From contig JBBAEU010000001.1 of assembly GCA_041655765.1 (NCBI GenBank), positions 186,001-250,000 of the forward strand: DNA of 64,000 nt, in the 5' to 3' direction. Below, one piece after another: positions 34,916 through 44,290 of this stretch (positions are counted from its first letter, which is position 1; every line of letters begins with the position of its first letter). Under the pieces are notes generated by a model. That model saw nothing but the letters and a program-made list of their open reading frames with translations, was not told the origin of the DNA and did no database searches. Position numbers and translations under genes: made by a program. Origin of the DNA: Brumimicrobium sp041655765. Its GTDB lineage: Bacteria > Bacteroidota > Bacteroidia > Flavobacteriales_D > Crocinitomicaceae.

Positions 34916-35689
34916 TTAATTGCCTTTAAATATTGGCTTTCTCTTTTCAATAAAAGCTGCCGTTCCTTCTTTGAAATCGTGTGTTGAACCAGCAATCTCT
35001 TGCAATTTTTCTTCTAAAGCCAATTGTTCAGTAAGTGTATTATTAAATGATTCGTTGACTGCTTTTTTAGTCAAACCATACCCTTTTGTAGGCATAATCG
35101 CCATTTTACTAGCCATTTCAGCAATATATGTATCAAACTCATCATCGTCAATAGCCTTGTAAATCATATTCATGGCTTCGGCTTCACTTGCTGAGACTTT
35201 GTCGCCCGTGAGCATTAAAGCTAAGGCTTTTTGTGCTCCAACCAGTCTTGGTAAGAAGAAGGTTCCACCAGAGTCTGGAATTAATCCAATGGCAGAGAAT
35301 GCTTGAATAAATGTTGCAGATTTTCGAGCTATTACGATATCACAAGCCAAAGCGATATTTGCTCCTGCTCCTGCCGCAACACCGTTTACGGCAGCTATAA
35401 TTGGTTTTTCGATTGTTCTAATCTGTTCGATAATCGGGTTGTAGTGTTTCCCTACAATACTCTTTAATTCTGGTCCGTTTGGATCTGTTGCCTCAACCAA
35501 ATCTTGTCCTGCGCAAAATGCTTTCCCTTCTCCCGTAATTATGATTACGCGTACTTCGTTATCATCTTTGCATTCGTTTAATGCTTTTTGCGTTTCAAAA
35601 GCCAATGCTTGATTAAAACTGTTGTATTTATCTGGGCGATTGAACTTTAGTGTTGCAATCCCATTTTCTTTTTTGAATTGTAATACCAT
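34916..35689 (-). CDS. Enoyl-CoA hydratase/isomerase (PaaG-like)
   Basis: Crotonase-fold enzyme of 257 residues. The oxyanion-hole segments are AFCAGQDL (about 59-66) and GVAAGAGANIALACD (about 105-119). The FCAGQDL form and the IGLIPDSGGTFFLPRLVGAQKA run (about 136-155) are typical of the PaaG/PaaF branch (hydratase or epoxide isomerase). It is the first gene of a two-gene operon with a PaaH-like dehydrogenase, so the two probably carry out successive hydration and oxidation steps. Substrate cannot be decided. Confidence 0.87.
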   Translation of the reverse strand: MVLQFKKENGIATLKFNRPDKYNSFNQALAFETQKALNECKDDNEVRVIIITGEGKAFCAGQDLVEATDPNGPELKSIVGKHYNPIIEQIRTIEKPIIAAVNGVAAGAGANIALACDIVIARKSATFIQAFSAIGLIPDSGGTFFLPRLVGAQKALALMLTGDKVSASEAEAMNMIYKAIDDDEFDTYIAEMASKMAIMPTKGYGLTKKAVNESFNNTLTEQLALEEKLQEIAGSTHDFKEGTAAFIEKRKPIFKGN

Positions 35690-35872
35690 TTTTTAACTTT
35701 TTGATAAAAATAATAAATAGTGCTTTAAATATCGTATAGAAACGCTAAACTTTTCTTTTATTCATCAATTAGAGATTCATAAAAGTAGTTAAGGATAGAA
35801 AAATTCTTTGCAATGTATCAGAATTCAGTTGAACATTAAATAAAAATCGGAATAAATCTTATCTTTATCCGA

Positions 35873-36445
35873 ATGAAGAAACATTATTTCGCTATATACA
35901 AACCATTTAACATGCTTTCTCAATTTACGAGTAAAGATGGGAGTTCTGTTTTAGGTGATTTATACAATTTCCCGAAAGATGTATATTCGATTGGAAGGCT
36001 AGACAAAGATAGTGAAGGATTACTTTTATTAACAAATGATAACAAGTTTAAAACTAAATTGTTAGACCAAAAAAACAAGCTCGAAAAAACATATTATGTT
36101 CAGGTAGATAATGACATCACACACGAGGCGTGTAAAGAACTAGAAGCTGGAAAAATAATCATCAAACATGAAAAAAAACCTTATCAAGTTAAACCTGCTA
36201 AGTGTATAAAAATTGATGAACCAAATTTACCTGAACGAAGTGTTCCTATCCGTTATCGAAAGAATATTCCAACTAGCTGGATTGCTTTAACCTTAAATGA
36301 AGGTAAAAACCGGCAGGTCAGACAAATGACAGCTGCAGTAGGCTTTCCAACATTGCGATTGGTTAGATTTGGGATAGGGAAATTAACAATTAAAGGAATG
36401 CAACCAGGTGAAATAATTTTAATCAAACCTTCTGACGTTTTATAA
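35873..36445 (+). CDS. RluE/RsuA-family pseudouridine synthase
   Basis: rRNA pseudouridine synthase of 190 residues without an S4 domain, the short form seen in RluE (which modifies a uridine in 23S rRNA domain V). It starts KKHYFAIYKPFNMLSQF and has the catalytic Asp in GRLDKDSEGLLLLTND (about 42-57), RKNIPTSWIALTLNEGKNRQVRQM (motif III region, about 131-146) near the end. Target base is inferred from family only. It is the first of three plus-strand genes; the next starts very close to its stop. A near-consensus TATCTTTA lies just upstream at 35860-35867. Confidence 0.88.
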   Translation: MKKHYFAIYKPFNMLSQFTSKDGSSVLGDLYNFPKDVYSIGRLDKDSEGLLLLTNDNKFKTKLLDQKNKLEKTYYVQVDNDITHEACKELEAGKIIIKHEKKPYQVKPAKCIKIDEPNLPERSVPIRYRKNIPTSWIALTLNEGKNRQVRQMTAAVGFPTLRLVRFGIGKLTIKGMQPGEIILIKPSDVL

Positions 36446-36483
36446 TTTTTTTGTTTAAATTTACGTTAAAACAAATACAAAGC

Positions 36484-37110
36484 GTGATCAATCTATTCAA
36501 ATATCTCTTTTTTATTTTCTTGATGATTTTTTTTACATCATGCAAGACTTCTGATGAAGAGCCTATTCAACAAAAACGTAATTTTGAGCATTTTGACGAA
36601 ACGAATTTTAAAGAGTTCAGTATAGAATCTCGAAATGCTCAATACTTAAACTATTTTATGCTTCCAGATTGTTTTGAAGAAGATTATTGGTCTTCTATGA
36701 ATTTCTTTGGGAATCAAGCTTATTATTGTCAGGATTTAAATTTATATTTTAGCATTGACTTTTTTTACTTCTCCGATATTGAATATTATGAATCGTATCT
36801 TGAATTTCCGAGTTCAGAAAACAAGCCAACTCCAGAAATCATATTAAATTACTTGATGGAGTTGAGACTCATTGGTTTACAAGATGCGAAAGGGTCTGTT
36901 ATTGTTATGGATAAAACAAACAGTGGGGACACACTTTATTTGTCATCGATTTATGGCAAGGTACAAGATTATAATCAAGAAAACAATTTTTATCAATTTG
37001 GTTACGTACCAGCTTCGAATGGTTTTTTTTTGATGCAAGCAATGGGAAGAATGACCGATATACGTTATTTATATGACGATATTGTTGCGTTATTTAAAAC
37101 GTTTGTTTGA
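36484..37110 (+). CDS. Hypothetical lipoprotein
   Basis: No family recognised. From a GTG at 36484 the protein (about 208 residues) begins MINLFKYLFFIFLMIFFTSC, a compact lipoprotein signal with Cys20. An alternative TTG at 36451 gives an 11-residue longer N terminus. The mature part is acidic and aromatic-rich, about 185 residues, with no motif I can name; it is predicted to be outer-membrane or periplasmic. It lies directly after the pseudouridine synthase gene and before the TsaC-like gene, which suggests co-transcription but not a shared function. Confidence 0.72.
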   Translation: MINLFKYLFFIFLMIFFTSCKTSDEEPIQQKRNFEHFDETNFKEFSIESRNAQYLNYFMLPDCFEEDYWSSMNFFGNQAYYCQDLNLYFSIDFFYFSDIEYYESYLEFPSSENKPTPEIILNYLMELRLIGLQDAKGSVIVMDKTNSGDTLYLSSIYGKVQDYNQENNFYQFGYVPASNGFFLMQAMGRMTDIRYLYDDIVALFKTFV

Positions 37111-37139
37111 ATAGGATTAGAAATTTAAAACAACAAAAT

Positions 37140-37751
37140 ATGTTAGTAGAGATTAATAAAAACAACATTGATGATAGGATTATCAATGATATTGTAAAGG
37201 AACTTCGCAAAGGTGAGATAATTATTTATCCAACGGATTCTGTTTACGCCATCGGATGTGACTTAAATAATAAAGAAGGGTTAGAAAAGCTCGCTAAATT
37301 TAAAGGTATTAAATTGAAACATTCACAATTTTCAATTATCTGTAAAGATTTGAGTCAAGTTTCTGAATATGTAAAACATTTGCCTCAACCTGTATTTAGG
37401 GTAATGAAAAGTGTTCTTCCTGGTCCATTTACTTTTATTCTGAATACGACAAATGAGGTTGCCAAATCATTTGAGACGAAGCGTACAGAGCTTGGTATTC
37501 GTATTCCAGATAATAAAATTGTATTGGCCTTGGTTGAGGCGTTGGGCAATCCAATAGCAACGACATCCTTGTATGATGAAGAAGACACAATGATGGAATA
37601 TTTTGTTGATCCATATAAGATTTATGAGCAATTCGACGAACAGGTGAACACCATCATTGATGGCGGTCCTGGGAAAGTAGAAGTTTCCACTGTTGTTGAT
37701 TGCACAGGGGATGAACCAGTTGTTGTTAGAGAAGGTGTTGGAAAACTATAA
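37140..37751 (+). CDS. TsaC/YciO/Sua5-family threonylcarbamoyl-AMP synthase-like protein
   Basis: Family enzyme that makes threonylcarbamoyl-AMP for the t6A37 modification of ANN-decoding tRNAs. 203 residues from the ATG at 37140; the frame runs back to a TTG at 37107 that overlaps the previous gene. The motif IIIYPTDSVYAIGCD (about 27-41) and the KLKHSQFSIICKDLS region (about 60-74) match YrdC-fold proteins; GPFTFILNTT and ELGIRIPDN follow. Short YciO-like members exist whose function is less clear, and the protein lacks the Sua5 C-terminal domain, so the call stops at the family level. A strong terminator follows at 37767-37799. Confidence 0.85.
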   Translation: MLVEINKNNIDDRIINDIVKELRKGEIIIYPTDSVYAIGCDLNNKEGLEKLAKFKGIKLKHSQFSIICKDLSQVSEYVKHLPQPVFRVMKSVLPGPFTFILNTTNEVAKSFETKRTELGIRIPDNKIVLALVEALGNPIATTSLYDEEDTMMEYFVDPYKIYEQFDEQVNTIIDGGPGKVEVSTVVDCTGDEPVVVREGVGKL

Positions 37752-37766
37752 TAAAGCATTGTAAAT

Positions 37767-37799
37767 AAAAAAGGCTGTCGGAAAATGACAGCCTTTTTT
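37767..37799. terminator. Bidirectional terminator between tsaC-like gene and gyrB
   Basis: Perfect 13-bp stem 37767-37779/37787-37799 with a 7-nt loop, A6 on the left and T6 on the right. It ends both converging transcripts. Confidence 0.93.
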
Positions 37800-37816
37800 G
37801 TAATGTTTATGATTCT

Positions 37817-39778
37817 TTATGCATCTACATTTGCATATTTCGCATTATTCTCAATGAACTCTCTTCTTGGCGGAACATCGTCTCCCATAAGCATAGAGAA
37901 TACTCGGTCTGCTTCTGCTGCGTTATCAATTGTTACTTGGCGTAATGTTCTGTGCTCAGGACTCATAGTTGTTTCCCAAAGCTGTTCAGAATTCATTTCT
38001 CCAAGACCTTTGTATCGTTGAATATCAACTGTATTAGCAGGTGTATTTCCTCTAAACTCTTCAACCAGTCTGTCCCTTTGTTCATCAGACCAAGCATAGT
38101 CTCTTTTAGCACCTTTTTTCACTAAGTATAAAGGAGGTGCTGCGATATAGATATGACCTTGTTCGATTAGCTCTTTCATATATCTAAAGAAGAAAGTCAA
38201 AATCAATGTTGCAATGTGGCTACCATCCACATCGGCATCCGTCATAATTATTACCTTGTGGTAACGTAATTTATCAGTATTTAATGCTTTAGGGTCTTCT
38301 TCTGTTCCAACTGTAACACCTAATGCTGTATAAATATTTCGAATTTCTTCATTTTCAAATATTTTATGTTGCATTGCTTTCTCCACGTTAAGGATTTTAC
38401 CTCTGAGTGGCATTATCGCTTGGAAGTTTCTATCACGACCTTGTTTTGCAGTACCACCTGCTGAATCTCCCTCGACTAGGAAAACTTCACATGCTGCAGG
38501 GTCTTTTTCTGAGCAGTCAGCCAATTTCCCTGGTAGTCCTGCTCCGCCCAAAACGTTTTTACGTTGCACCATTTCACGTGCTTTACGTGCAGCATGTCGA
38601 GCCCTTGCAGCAAGGATTACCTTTTCTACAATTCGTTTTGCATCAGCTGGATGTTCTTCCAAGTAATTCGTTAACATTTCGGAAACAGCCTGAGAAACAG
38701 GAGCTTGAATCTCTCTATTTCCCAATTTCGTTTTTGTTTGACCTTCGAATTGTGGTTCTGCTACTTTTATCGAGATAATTGCAGTCAATCCTTCACGGAA
38801 GTCATCTCCAGCAATTTCAATTTTTTCTTTCGTTAACATTCCAGAGTCGTCCGCATATTTTTTAAGGGTATTTGTAAGACCTCTTCTAAATCCTGTTAAG
38901 TGCGTTCCTCCTTCATGTGTATTGATATTATTAACGTAAGAAAGGATGTTTTCTGTGTAGGAAGTATTGTATAACATAGCAACTTCGATAGGAATTCCAT
39001 CTTTTTCGCCCTCCATGTATATTTCCTCTTCAATCAGTTGTTCCCTACTTTTATCAATAAATTTCACAAACTCTCTTAACCCGATTTCTGAGTGGAAAGT
39101 TTCAGAAAAGGGTTTTCCTTCTTCGTCTTTAGCGTTATCTCTAGCATCTGTAAGGGTGATTGTAATTCCTTTATTTAAGAAGGCTAATTCACGCATTCTA
39201 GCTTTGAGAGTATCGTAATTGTATTTTACTTCGTCAAAAATTGTTGGGTCTGGACTGAAAGAGATAATTGTTCCTGTAACATCTGTTGTTCCAACCTCTT
39301 TTACATCATATTTTGGTTTACCAATAGAATATTCTTGTTGGTAAATTTTTCCGTCTCTATGTACTTCAGCTTTAAAATCGATAGACAAAGCATTCACGCA
39401 AGAAACACCCACACCGTGTAATCCACCAGAAACTTTATAGTTGTCTTTGTTAAATTTTCCACCAGCGTGTAGAACAGTCATAACCACCTCTAGTGCCGAC
39501 CTTTTTTCTTTTGTATGCATTGCAACGGGAATACCACGTCCATTGTCTCTTACTGTAATTGATTCACCTTCGTTGATGACAACATCGATTGTGTCACAAT
39601 AGCCAGCCATTGCCTCATCAATAGAGTTGTCGATTACCTCATAAACAAGGTGGTGAAGACCTCTAGAACCAACGTCGCCAATGTACATGGCAGGACGTTT
39701 TCTAACAGCTTCTAGACCTTCTAAGACTTGGATATTATCCGCAGAATAATCTTTGTTACTATTTTCAATTTCGCTCAT
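37817..39778 (-). CDS. gyrB: DNA gyrase subunit B
   Basis: ATPase/TOPRIM subunit of DNA gyrase (negative supercoiling), 653 residues, close to the usual flavobacterial length. GHKL motifs: EVIDNSIDEA (about 47-56), RDNGRGIP (77-84) and GGLHGVGVSCVNAL (118-131). TOPRIM: E436GDSAGGT443 with TDADVDGSH (about 510-518). SAGG is the gyrase form, compared with SASG in the ParE of this window. Monocistronic between the terminator at 37.78 kb and a promoter at 39838-39845. Its leader contains a hairpin followed by seven Ts on the minus strand (see findings). gyrA is not in the window. Confidence 0.96.
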   Translation of the reverse strand: MSEIENSNKDYSADNIQVLEGLEAVRKRPAMYIGDVGSRGLHHLVYEVIDNSIDEAMAGYCDTIDVVINEGESITVRDNGRGIPVAMHTKEKRSALEVVMTVLHAGGKFNKDNYKVSGGLHGVGVSCVNALSIDFKAEVHRDGKIYQQEYSIGKPKYDVKEVGTTDVTGTIISFSPDPTIFDEVKYNYDTLKARMRELAFLNKGITITLTDARDNAKDEEGKPFSETFHSEIGLREFVKFIDKSREQLIEEEIYMEGEKDGIPIEVAMLYNTSYTENILSYVNNINTHEGGTHLTGFRRGLTNTLKKYADDSGMLTKEKIEIAGDDFREGLTAIISIKVAEPQFEGQTKTKLGNREIQAPVSQAVSEMLTNYLEEHPADAKRIVEKVILAARARHAARKAREMVQRKNVLGGAGLPGKLADCSEKDPAACEVFLVEGDSAGGTAKQGRDRNFQAIMPLRGKILNVEKAMQHKIFENEEIRNIYTALGVTVGTEEDPKALNTDKLRYHKVIIMTDADVDGSHIATLILTFFFRYMKELIEQGHIYIAAPPLYLVKKGAKRDYAWSDEQRDRLVEEFRGNTPANTVDIQRYKGLGEMNSEQLWETTMSPEHRTLRQVTIDNAAEADRVFSMLMGDDVPPRREFIENNAKYANVDA

Positions 39779-39800
39779 TTGTTGTATTTAATTAAAACAT

Positions 39801-39829
39801 AAAAAAATTGCTATAATGCATAGCAATTT
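39801..39829 (-). promoter_or_regulatory. Hairpin plus T tract in the gyrB leader
   Basis: Arms 39805-39814 and 39820-39829 are a perfect 10-bp inverted repeat around a 5-nt loop. On the minus strand it is followed by a run of seven Ts (39801-39807). If gyrB starts at the promoter at 39838-39845 this is in the untranslated leader, so it could be an attenuator; the stem is AT-rich and may be weak. Confidence 0.45.
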
Positions 39830-39837
39830 ATTGCATA

Positions 39838-39845
39838 CAAATATA
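39838..39845 (-). promoter_or_regulatory. gyrB promoter -7 element
   Basis: TATATTTG on the minus strand fits TAnnTTTG, about 60 nt upstream of the gyrB start. No well-spaced TTG -33 was found. Confidence 0.45.
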
Positions 39846-39972
39846 CAAAAAAAAGTCCAATTAACCGACGCGTTTTAATAGATTTTCAACGATGTTATTA
39901 ACAATCATTGAGAGAAAGATTAAAAAGCTATTGAAATGTGTAAAAATGACTGAATTAATTGGTTCTCAATTG

Positions 39973-40347
39973 CTAAAAATCAATATCGATTAGTCCTCCT
40001 TTTTTTGTTTCTGATATTTCTGACAATGTGAGTGCAAAATAGATGATTATTAGTATGGTAGATATTGAATTAAAATAAAAGTTTAATTGAGCGATTGTTT
40101 GTCCACCAATAAACGAAGCAATAAATATTATCAATATGAGTCCAATCAACCCACTAACAATCAAACGCATAGTCTTTAAAGGCTTAAAATAAATTAGGTT
40201 TACAATAATGCTGATAATATCCCAAATTATGATTACTACGCTTATCCAATAAAAATAGCCCGATAAATCATAGACCACCAATAAAATTAGTCCTATAAGA
40301 AAAAGTGTTCCTTGTAAAACCGTGTCAATAAGTTTTGCGATATACAT
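39973..40347 (-). CDS. Hypothetical four-helix membrane protein
   Basis: No family recognised. The 124-residue protein is almost entirely hydrophobic, with four predicted transmembrane helices (about 7-26, 31-51, 60-80 and 92-109). A short hydrophilic tail (ISETKKGGLIDIDF) follows. It begins 5 nt after the symporter stop, so it is the last gene of the pgm-aroC-symporter operon, and its location suggests a small membrane accessory to transport; no evidence beyond position. Confidence 0.7.
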   Translation of the reverse strand: MYIAKLIDTVLQGTLFLIGLILLVVYDLSGYFYWISVVIIIWDIISIIVNLIYFKPLKTMRLIVSGLIGLILIIFIASFIGGQTIAQLNFYFNSISTILIIIYFALTLSEISETKKGGLIDIDF

Positions 40348-40352
40348 AGCAT

Positions 40353-41723
40353 CTATTCTTTCGGGTAATTATCATTCCAATTTTTCACTTTAGGCGGATG
40401 CAATTTACCTTCAGATTTTCCGACAATCATCGCGACCATGGCGTCTCCTGTGATATTAACCGTTGTTCGTAGCATATCTAAAGGTCTATCTATTGGAAAA
40501 ATCAAGGCCAATCCTGCTTCTGGGACCCCAGCCTGAGCCAATACAATAACAAGCATGACCATTCCTGCGCCTGGTACGGCAGCAGAACCAATACTTGCCA
40601 AAGTTGCAGTAACAATAATCCCGAGCTGGGCTGAAAAACTCAAATCTAAACCAAAAGCCTGTGCGATAAAAACAGCTGCTACTGCTTGGTACAAACTTGT
40701 TCCGTCCATATTAATTGTAGCACCAATTGGCAAAACAAAAGCAGACACTTTTTTATCAACGCCAAGATGTTCTTCTACCCTTTCCATTGTAACTGGTAAT
40801 GTTGCAGCCGATGAACTTGTGCTAAATGCGACCAATTGAGCTGGAGAAATTCCATTAATAAATGATTTTGGTGTTTTTCCAGTGAAAAAATAAACAAGCA
40901 AACAATAGACTACAATCATTAATAAAAGCCCAATAATCACACTTATCGCATACCAAAGCAAAGCAACAAATAAGTCTCTATTGGGTGCTTCCGCCACTAA
41001 TCCAGCGAGTAAAGCAAATACGCCGATTGGAGCCGAAAGCATAATGATATCAATGAGTTTTAAAATAACTTCATTAAATCCTTTAAAGAAACTTTTAACT
41101 GGCTTAGCTGTTTTTTCATCAATTAAAATCAATCCGATTCCAAAAAATATGGCAAAAACAATAACTTGCAACATATTTCCATTGTATGATGCAGCAAAGA
41201 AAATATTTTCAGGAATTAAATCTTCTAAGGCTTGAAGCGGGCCGGCCTCTTGTTGTGCGCTTGCGCCTTCAATGGTTTTATTGGTTTCATCGCTATACCC
41301 CTCTACAAGACTTGTTTTGGTTTCTTCGGAGATTGAATCTCCTGGGTTAATAATATTAACAATTAAAAGCCCTAATGATACAGCCATAACTGTGGTTACC
41401 AAATAAATACTAATGGTTTTGAGTCCCATTTTTGATAAACTTGATATATCTTTTAAATCGGAAACACTTGTTATTAATGAGCCTAAAATTAAGGGCACAG
41501 CGATGAGTTTTAATGCATTGATAAACATTGTTCCGAAAGGTTTTACCCAGTCTCGAACGAATTTCTCTGCATTTAATATCTCATGCTCCTCTCCGCCAAT
41601 GAAAACAGTAGTAGAAGAACTCCCCCAAGGCGTGCTGACTAAAACAAGGCTAAAAACAACGCCCAAAACCATTCCAATGATTATTTTCCAATGAAGTGCA
41701 ATTCCTTTTTTCTTTTTAGTCAT
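40353..41723 (-). CDS. Dicarboxylate/amino acid:cation symporter (DAACS family)
   Basis: Inner-membrane secondary transporter of 456 residues (GltP/GltPh-like) that moves dicarboxylates or acidic amino acids with Na+ or H+. Hallmarks: the hairpin-1 serine-rich tip FSTSSSAATLPVT (about 298-310), the helix-7 motif GATINMDGTSLYQ (about 328-340, NMDGT binding Na+) and hairpin 2 AAVPGAGMVML. The ATG overlaps the stop of aroC by 8 nt (41716-41723), so translation is coupled. Co-transcription with aroC and pgm is unusual and may be chance. Confidence 0.9.
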   Translation of the reverse strand: MTKKKKGIALHWKIIIGMVLGVVFSLVLVSTPWGSSSTTVFIGGEEHEILNAEKFVRDWVKPFGTMFINALKLIAVPLILGSLITSVSDLKDISSLSKMGLKTISIYLVTTVMAVSLGLLIVNIINPGDSISEETKTSLVEGYSDETNKTIEGASAQQEAGPLQALEDLIPENIFFAASYNGNMLQVIVFAIFFGIGLILIDEKTAKPVKSFFKGFNEVILKLIDIIMLSAPIGVFALLAGLVAEAPNRDLFVALLWYAISVIIGLLLMIVVYCLLVYFFTGKTPKSFINGISPAQLVAFSTSSSAATLPVTMERVEEHLGVDKKVSAFVLPIGATINMDGTSLYQAVAAVFIAQAFGLDLSFSAQLGIIVTATLASIGSAAVPGAGMVMLVIVLAQAGVPEAGLALIFPIDRPLDMLRTTVNITGDAMVAMIVGKSEGKLHPPKVKNWNDNYPKE

Positions 41724-42789
41724 TTGTTTGAGAGATTTTATTTCTTAAATAATGATCTATGATTGTAATGCCTGCCATTGCTTCAATAATCGGAACAGCT
41801 CTTGGTACAACACAAGCGTCGTGCCTTCCTTTTCCTTTAACAACCACACTTTTACCAGCTTCATCGATTGTGTTTTGGTCTTTCATAATGGTTGCGACAG
41901 GTTTAAAAGCTACTTTAAAGTATATTGTTTGTCCATTTGAAATTCCACCTTGAATTCCGCCACTAAAATTGGTTTTTGTTTTGTTATCTGATAAAAATTC
42001 ATCATTGTGTTCACTTCCCTTCATTGTTACACCAGAAAACCCAGAACCATATTCAAATCCTTTTACGGCATTGATTGACAACATAGCTTTTCCTAAATCG
42101 GCTTGCAATTTATCAAAAACTGGTTCACCCAATCCAGCAGGAACATTTTTTATGCGACAAAATACTACGCCACCAATCGTATCTCCTTGCTTTTTTATTG
42201 CTTTTATGGATGCTATCATCTTTTGTGCAATTACACTGTCAGGACAACGAACATCATTTTCAGTTTGAGGCAAGGGAATATTAATTAAATCGCCTTCCAG
42301 TTGGATATTTCCAACTTGTGAAACAAATGCCTCAATTACGATACCTTTTGAAAATAAGTATTGCTTTGCAATTGCACCAGCAACGATGCGACAAGCTGTT
42401 TCTCTTGCGCTACTTCTTCCTCCACCTCGAAAATCTCTGATGCCGTATTTTTTTTGATACGTAAAATCTGCATGAGATGGTCTAAAAATGTCTTTTATAT
42501 GACTGTAATCCTTTGATTTATGGTCTTTGTTTTGAATTAAAAATCCAATGGGAGTTCCTGTGGTTTTATTTCCAAAAATACCAGATAAGATCTGAACTTT
42601 ATCGTCTTCTTTTCTTTGTGTTGTAATGGAAGATTGTCCTGGTTTTCTCCTATCTAAATCTTGTTGAATTTTATCTAAATCAATTTTCACTCCCGCAGGC
42701 ATTCCATCGATTATACCACCAATTGCCACTCCATGAGATTCTCCAAAAGTAGTTAGTCGAAAGCTATGTCCTATTGTGTTTCCTGGCAT
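41716..42789 (-). CDS. aroC: Chorismate synthase
   Basis: Last step of the shikimate pathway: 5-enolpyruvylshikimate-3-phosphate to chorismate, needing reduced FMN. The 357-residue protein has signatures GESHGVAIGGIIDGMPAG (about 13-30), the RKPGQSSITTQRKEDD segment (about 48-63) and GGGRSSARETACRIVAGAIAKQ (second signature, about 121-142). The terminal MAGITIIDHYLRN is also typical. Neighbours are pgm (3 nt upstream) and the symporter (8-nt overlap downstream). Confidence 0.96.
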   Translation of the reverse strand: MPGNTIGHSFRLTTFGESHGVAIGGIIDGMPAGVKIDLDKIQQDLDRRKPGQSSITTQRKEDDKVQILSGIFGNKTTGTPIGFLIQNKDHKSKDYSHIKDIFRPSHADFTYQKKYGIRDFRGGGRSSARETACRIVAGAIAKQYLFSKGIVIEAFVSQVGNIQLEGDLINIPLPQTENDVRCPDSVIAQKMIASIKAIKKQGDTIGGVVFCRIKNVPAGLGEPVFDKLQADLGKAMLSINAVKGFEYGSGFSGVTMKGSEHNDEFLSDNKTKTNFSGGIQGGISNGQTIYFKVAFKPVATIMKDQNTIDEAGKSVVVKGKGRHDACVVPRAVPIIEAMAGITIIDHYLRNKISQTND

Positions 42790-42792
42790 TAT

Positions 42793-44205
42793 TTAAGCAT
42801 CTGTGATTGTTGATTTTGTAATTTCTAAAATTTTCCTCACTTCGTTTATATCCTTAGCTTCGGCATAAACCCTTAAAACGGGTTCAGTACCAGAAGGTCG
42901 AATCATTACCCAGCTTTCATTTGGTAAGAAAAATTTGAATCCATCCACTGTTTCAACCTTTTCAACATTATATTCTCCAAATGAAGTGTATGTGTTATTT
43001 TTGCAGTTATCAACAATTTTATGCTTTAACTCATTGGTGATGTGTAAATCCCAACGTTCAAAAGCGAATTGACCAACGATTTCGTAAACTTCATGAATAA
43101 GTTCTTGAATGGTTTTTCCAGATTTCGCCATAAATTCCCAAATAATCATTCCCATCCAAATTCCGTCTCTTTCAGGGATATGACCTTTTACAGCAATTCC
43201 ACCAGACTCTTCTCCTCCCATTAAAACATCTTCTTCAACCATTATTCCGGCGATATATTTGAAGCCAATTTTTACAACTTCATAGTCTAGACCGTAATGT
43301 TTGGCCATTTTTCCAATTTTCGGTGTACTGCTAAAAGCGGTTACAATTTTTCCTTTTTGCCCTTTATAATTTGCCAAATAATGGATCAGTAATAACATGA
43401 TGTGGTGAGAATCAATAAATTCTCCATCTGCACCAAACAAACCAATTCTGTCTGCATCTCCATCGGTTGCTAATGCAATATCAATATTTCCTTTTTCTTT
43501 AATAAACTCACTTAATTCTTTTAGATTTCTTTCAATCGGTTCTGGAGCTTGCCCCATAAAGGAAGGGTTGTATTCACAATGCAAGAGGTGGATGTTAGGG
43601 AATAGTTTTCTCATTACTCTCTGTCCGGCACCGTACATTGCGTCATAAGCCAATGTAAGGTTAGAGTTACGAATGGCATCTAAATCAAAATTCTCCTCAA
43701 TTGCTTGAATGTACTCTGCTTCAAAGTCAATTTTAATGAGTTGCTTTGATTTGATAGCATCTACAAATTCAATCTCTAAAATATGCTTATGAATTGTATC
43801 CGGAATAAGGTTTTCAACTTCTTGCACTTTATCTGGAGATAATGGTCCGCCAAATTGAGATTTTAGTTTATATCCACCATAAGAAGGAGGATTATGAGAT
43901 GCGGTAAGAATTACACCTAATGTTGCAGAATAATTACGTGCAGCCATAGAAATCATGGGGGTTGATACAAATTCTTCTGCGTAATAAACTTTGATATTGT
44001 GATGCAAGAAAACCTTAATGGCGGTTTCCATAAACATTTTACCATTAAATCTGCAATCGTATCCGATAACTACACTTGGGTTTTGGCTTTGTTTTTTTAT
44101 CCAAAGTGCAGTTCCTGTTGCTACTCTTGCAACATTATTTACTGTATATGTGTCTGCAATAATTGCACGCCATCCGTCTGTTCCAAATTTTATAATGTCT
44201 ATCAC
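42793..44205 (-). CDS. Phosphoglucomutase/phosphomannomutase family protein
   Basis: Alpha-D-phosphohexomutase of 470 residues. Catalytic phosphoserine: LTASHNPPSYGGYK (about 99-112, S102). Metal loop DGDADRIG (about 246-253), sugar-binding loop GGEESGGIAVK (about 324-334) and phosphate-binding RPSGTEPVLR (about 439-448). It interconverts hexose 1- and 6-phosphates; whether glucose, mannose or glucosamine cannot be told. It is the first gene of the pgm-aroC-symporter-hyp operon, with a 3-nt gap to aroC. Confidence 0.9.
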   Translation of the reverse strand: MIDIIKFGTDGWRAIIADTYTVNNVARVATGTALWIKKQSQNPSVVIGYDCRFNGKMFMETAIKVFLHHNIKVYYAEEFVSTPMISMAARNYSATLGVILTASHNPPSYGGYKLKSQFGGPLSPDKVQEVENLIPDTIHKHILEIEFVDAIKSKQLIKIDFEAEYIQAIEENFDLDAIRNSNLTLAYDAMYGAGQRVMRKLFPNIHLLHCEYNPSFMGQAPEPIERNLKELSEFIKEKGNIDIALATDGDADRIGLFGADGEFIDSHHIMLLLIHYLANYKGQKGKIVTAFSSTPKIGKMAKHYGLDYEVVKIGFKYIAGIMVEEDVLMGGEESGGIAVKGHIPERDGIWMGMIIWEFMAKSGKTIQELIHEVYEIVGQFAFERWDLHITNELKHKIVDNCKNNTYTSFGEYNVEKVETVDGFKFFLPNESWVMIRPSGTEPVLRVYAEAKDINEVRKILEITKSTITDA

Positions 44206-44290
44206 TTATAATTATTTTTAGCTTTGAAATTGTAAATATAATAAAGAAAATAAGTTTTTAAAGTTTTCTTATTTAGTTATAAAACTTACA

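Noticed and set aside
40555..41694. Open frames antisense to the dicarboxylate symporter (about 84-94 codons)
   Set aside because: Shadow frames of a hydrophobic protein; no start signals or independent context.
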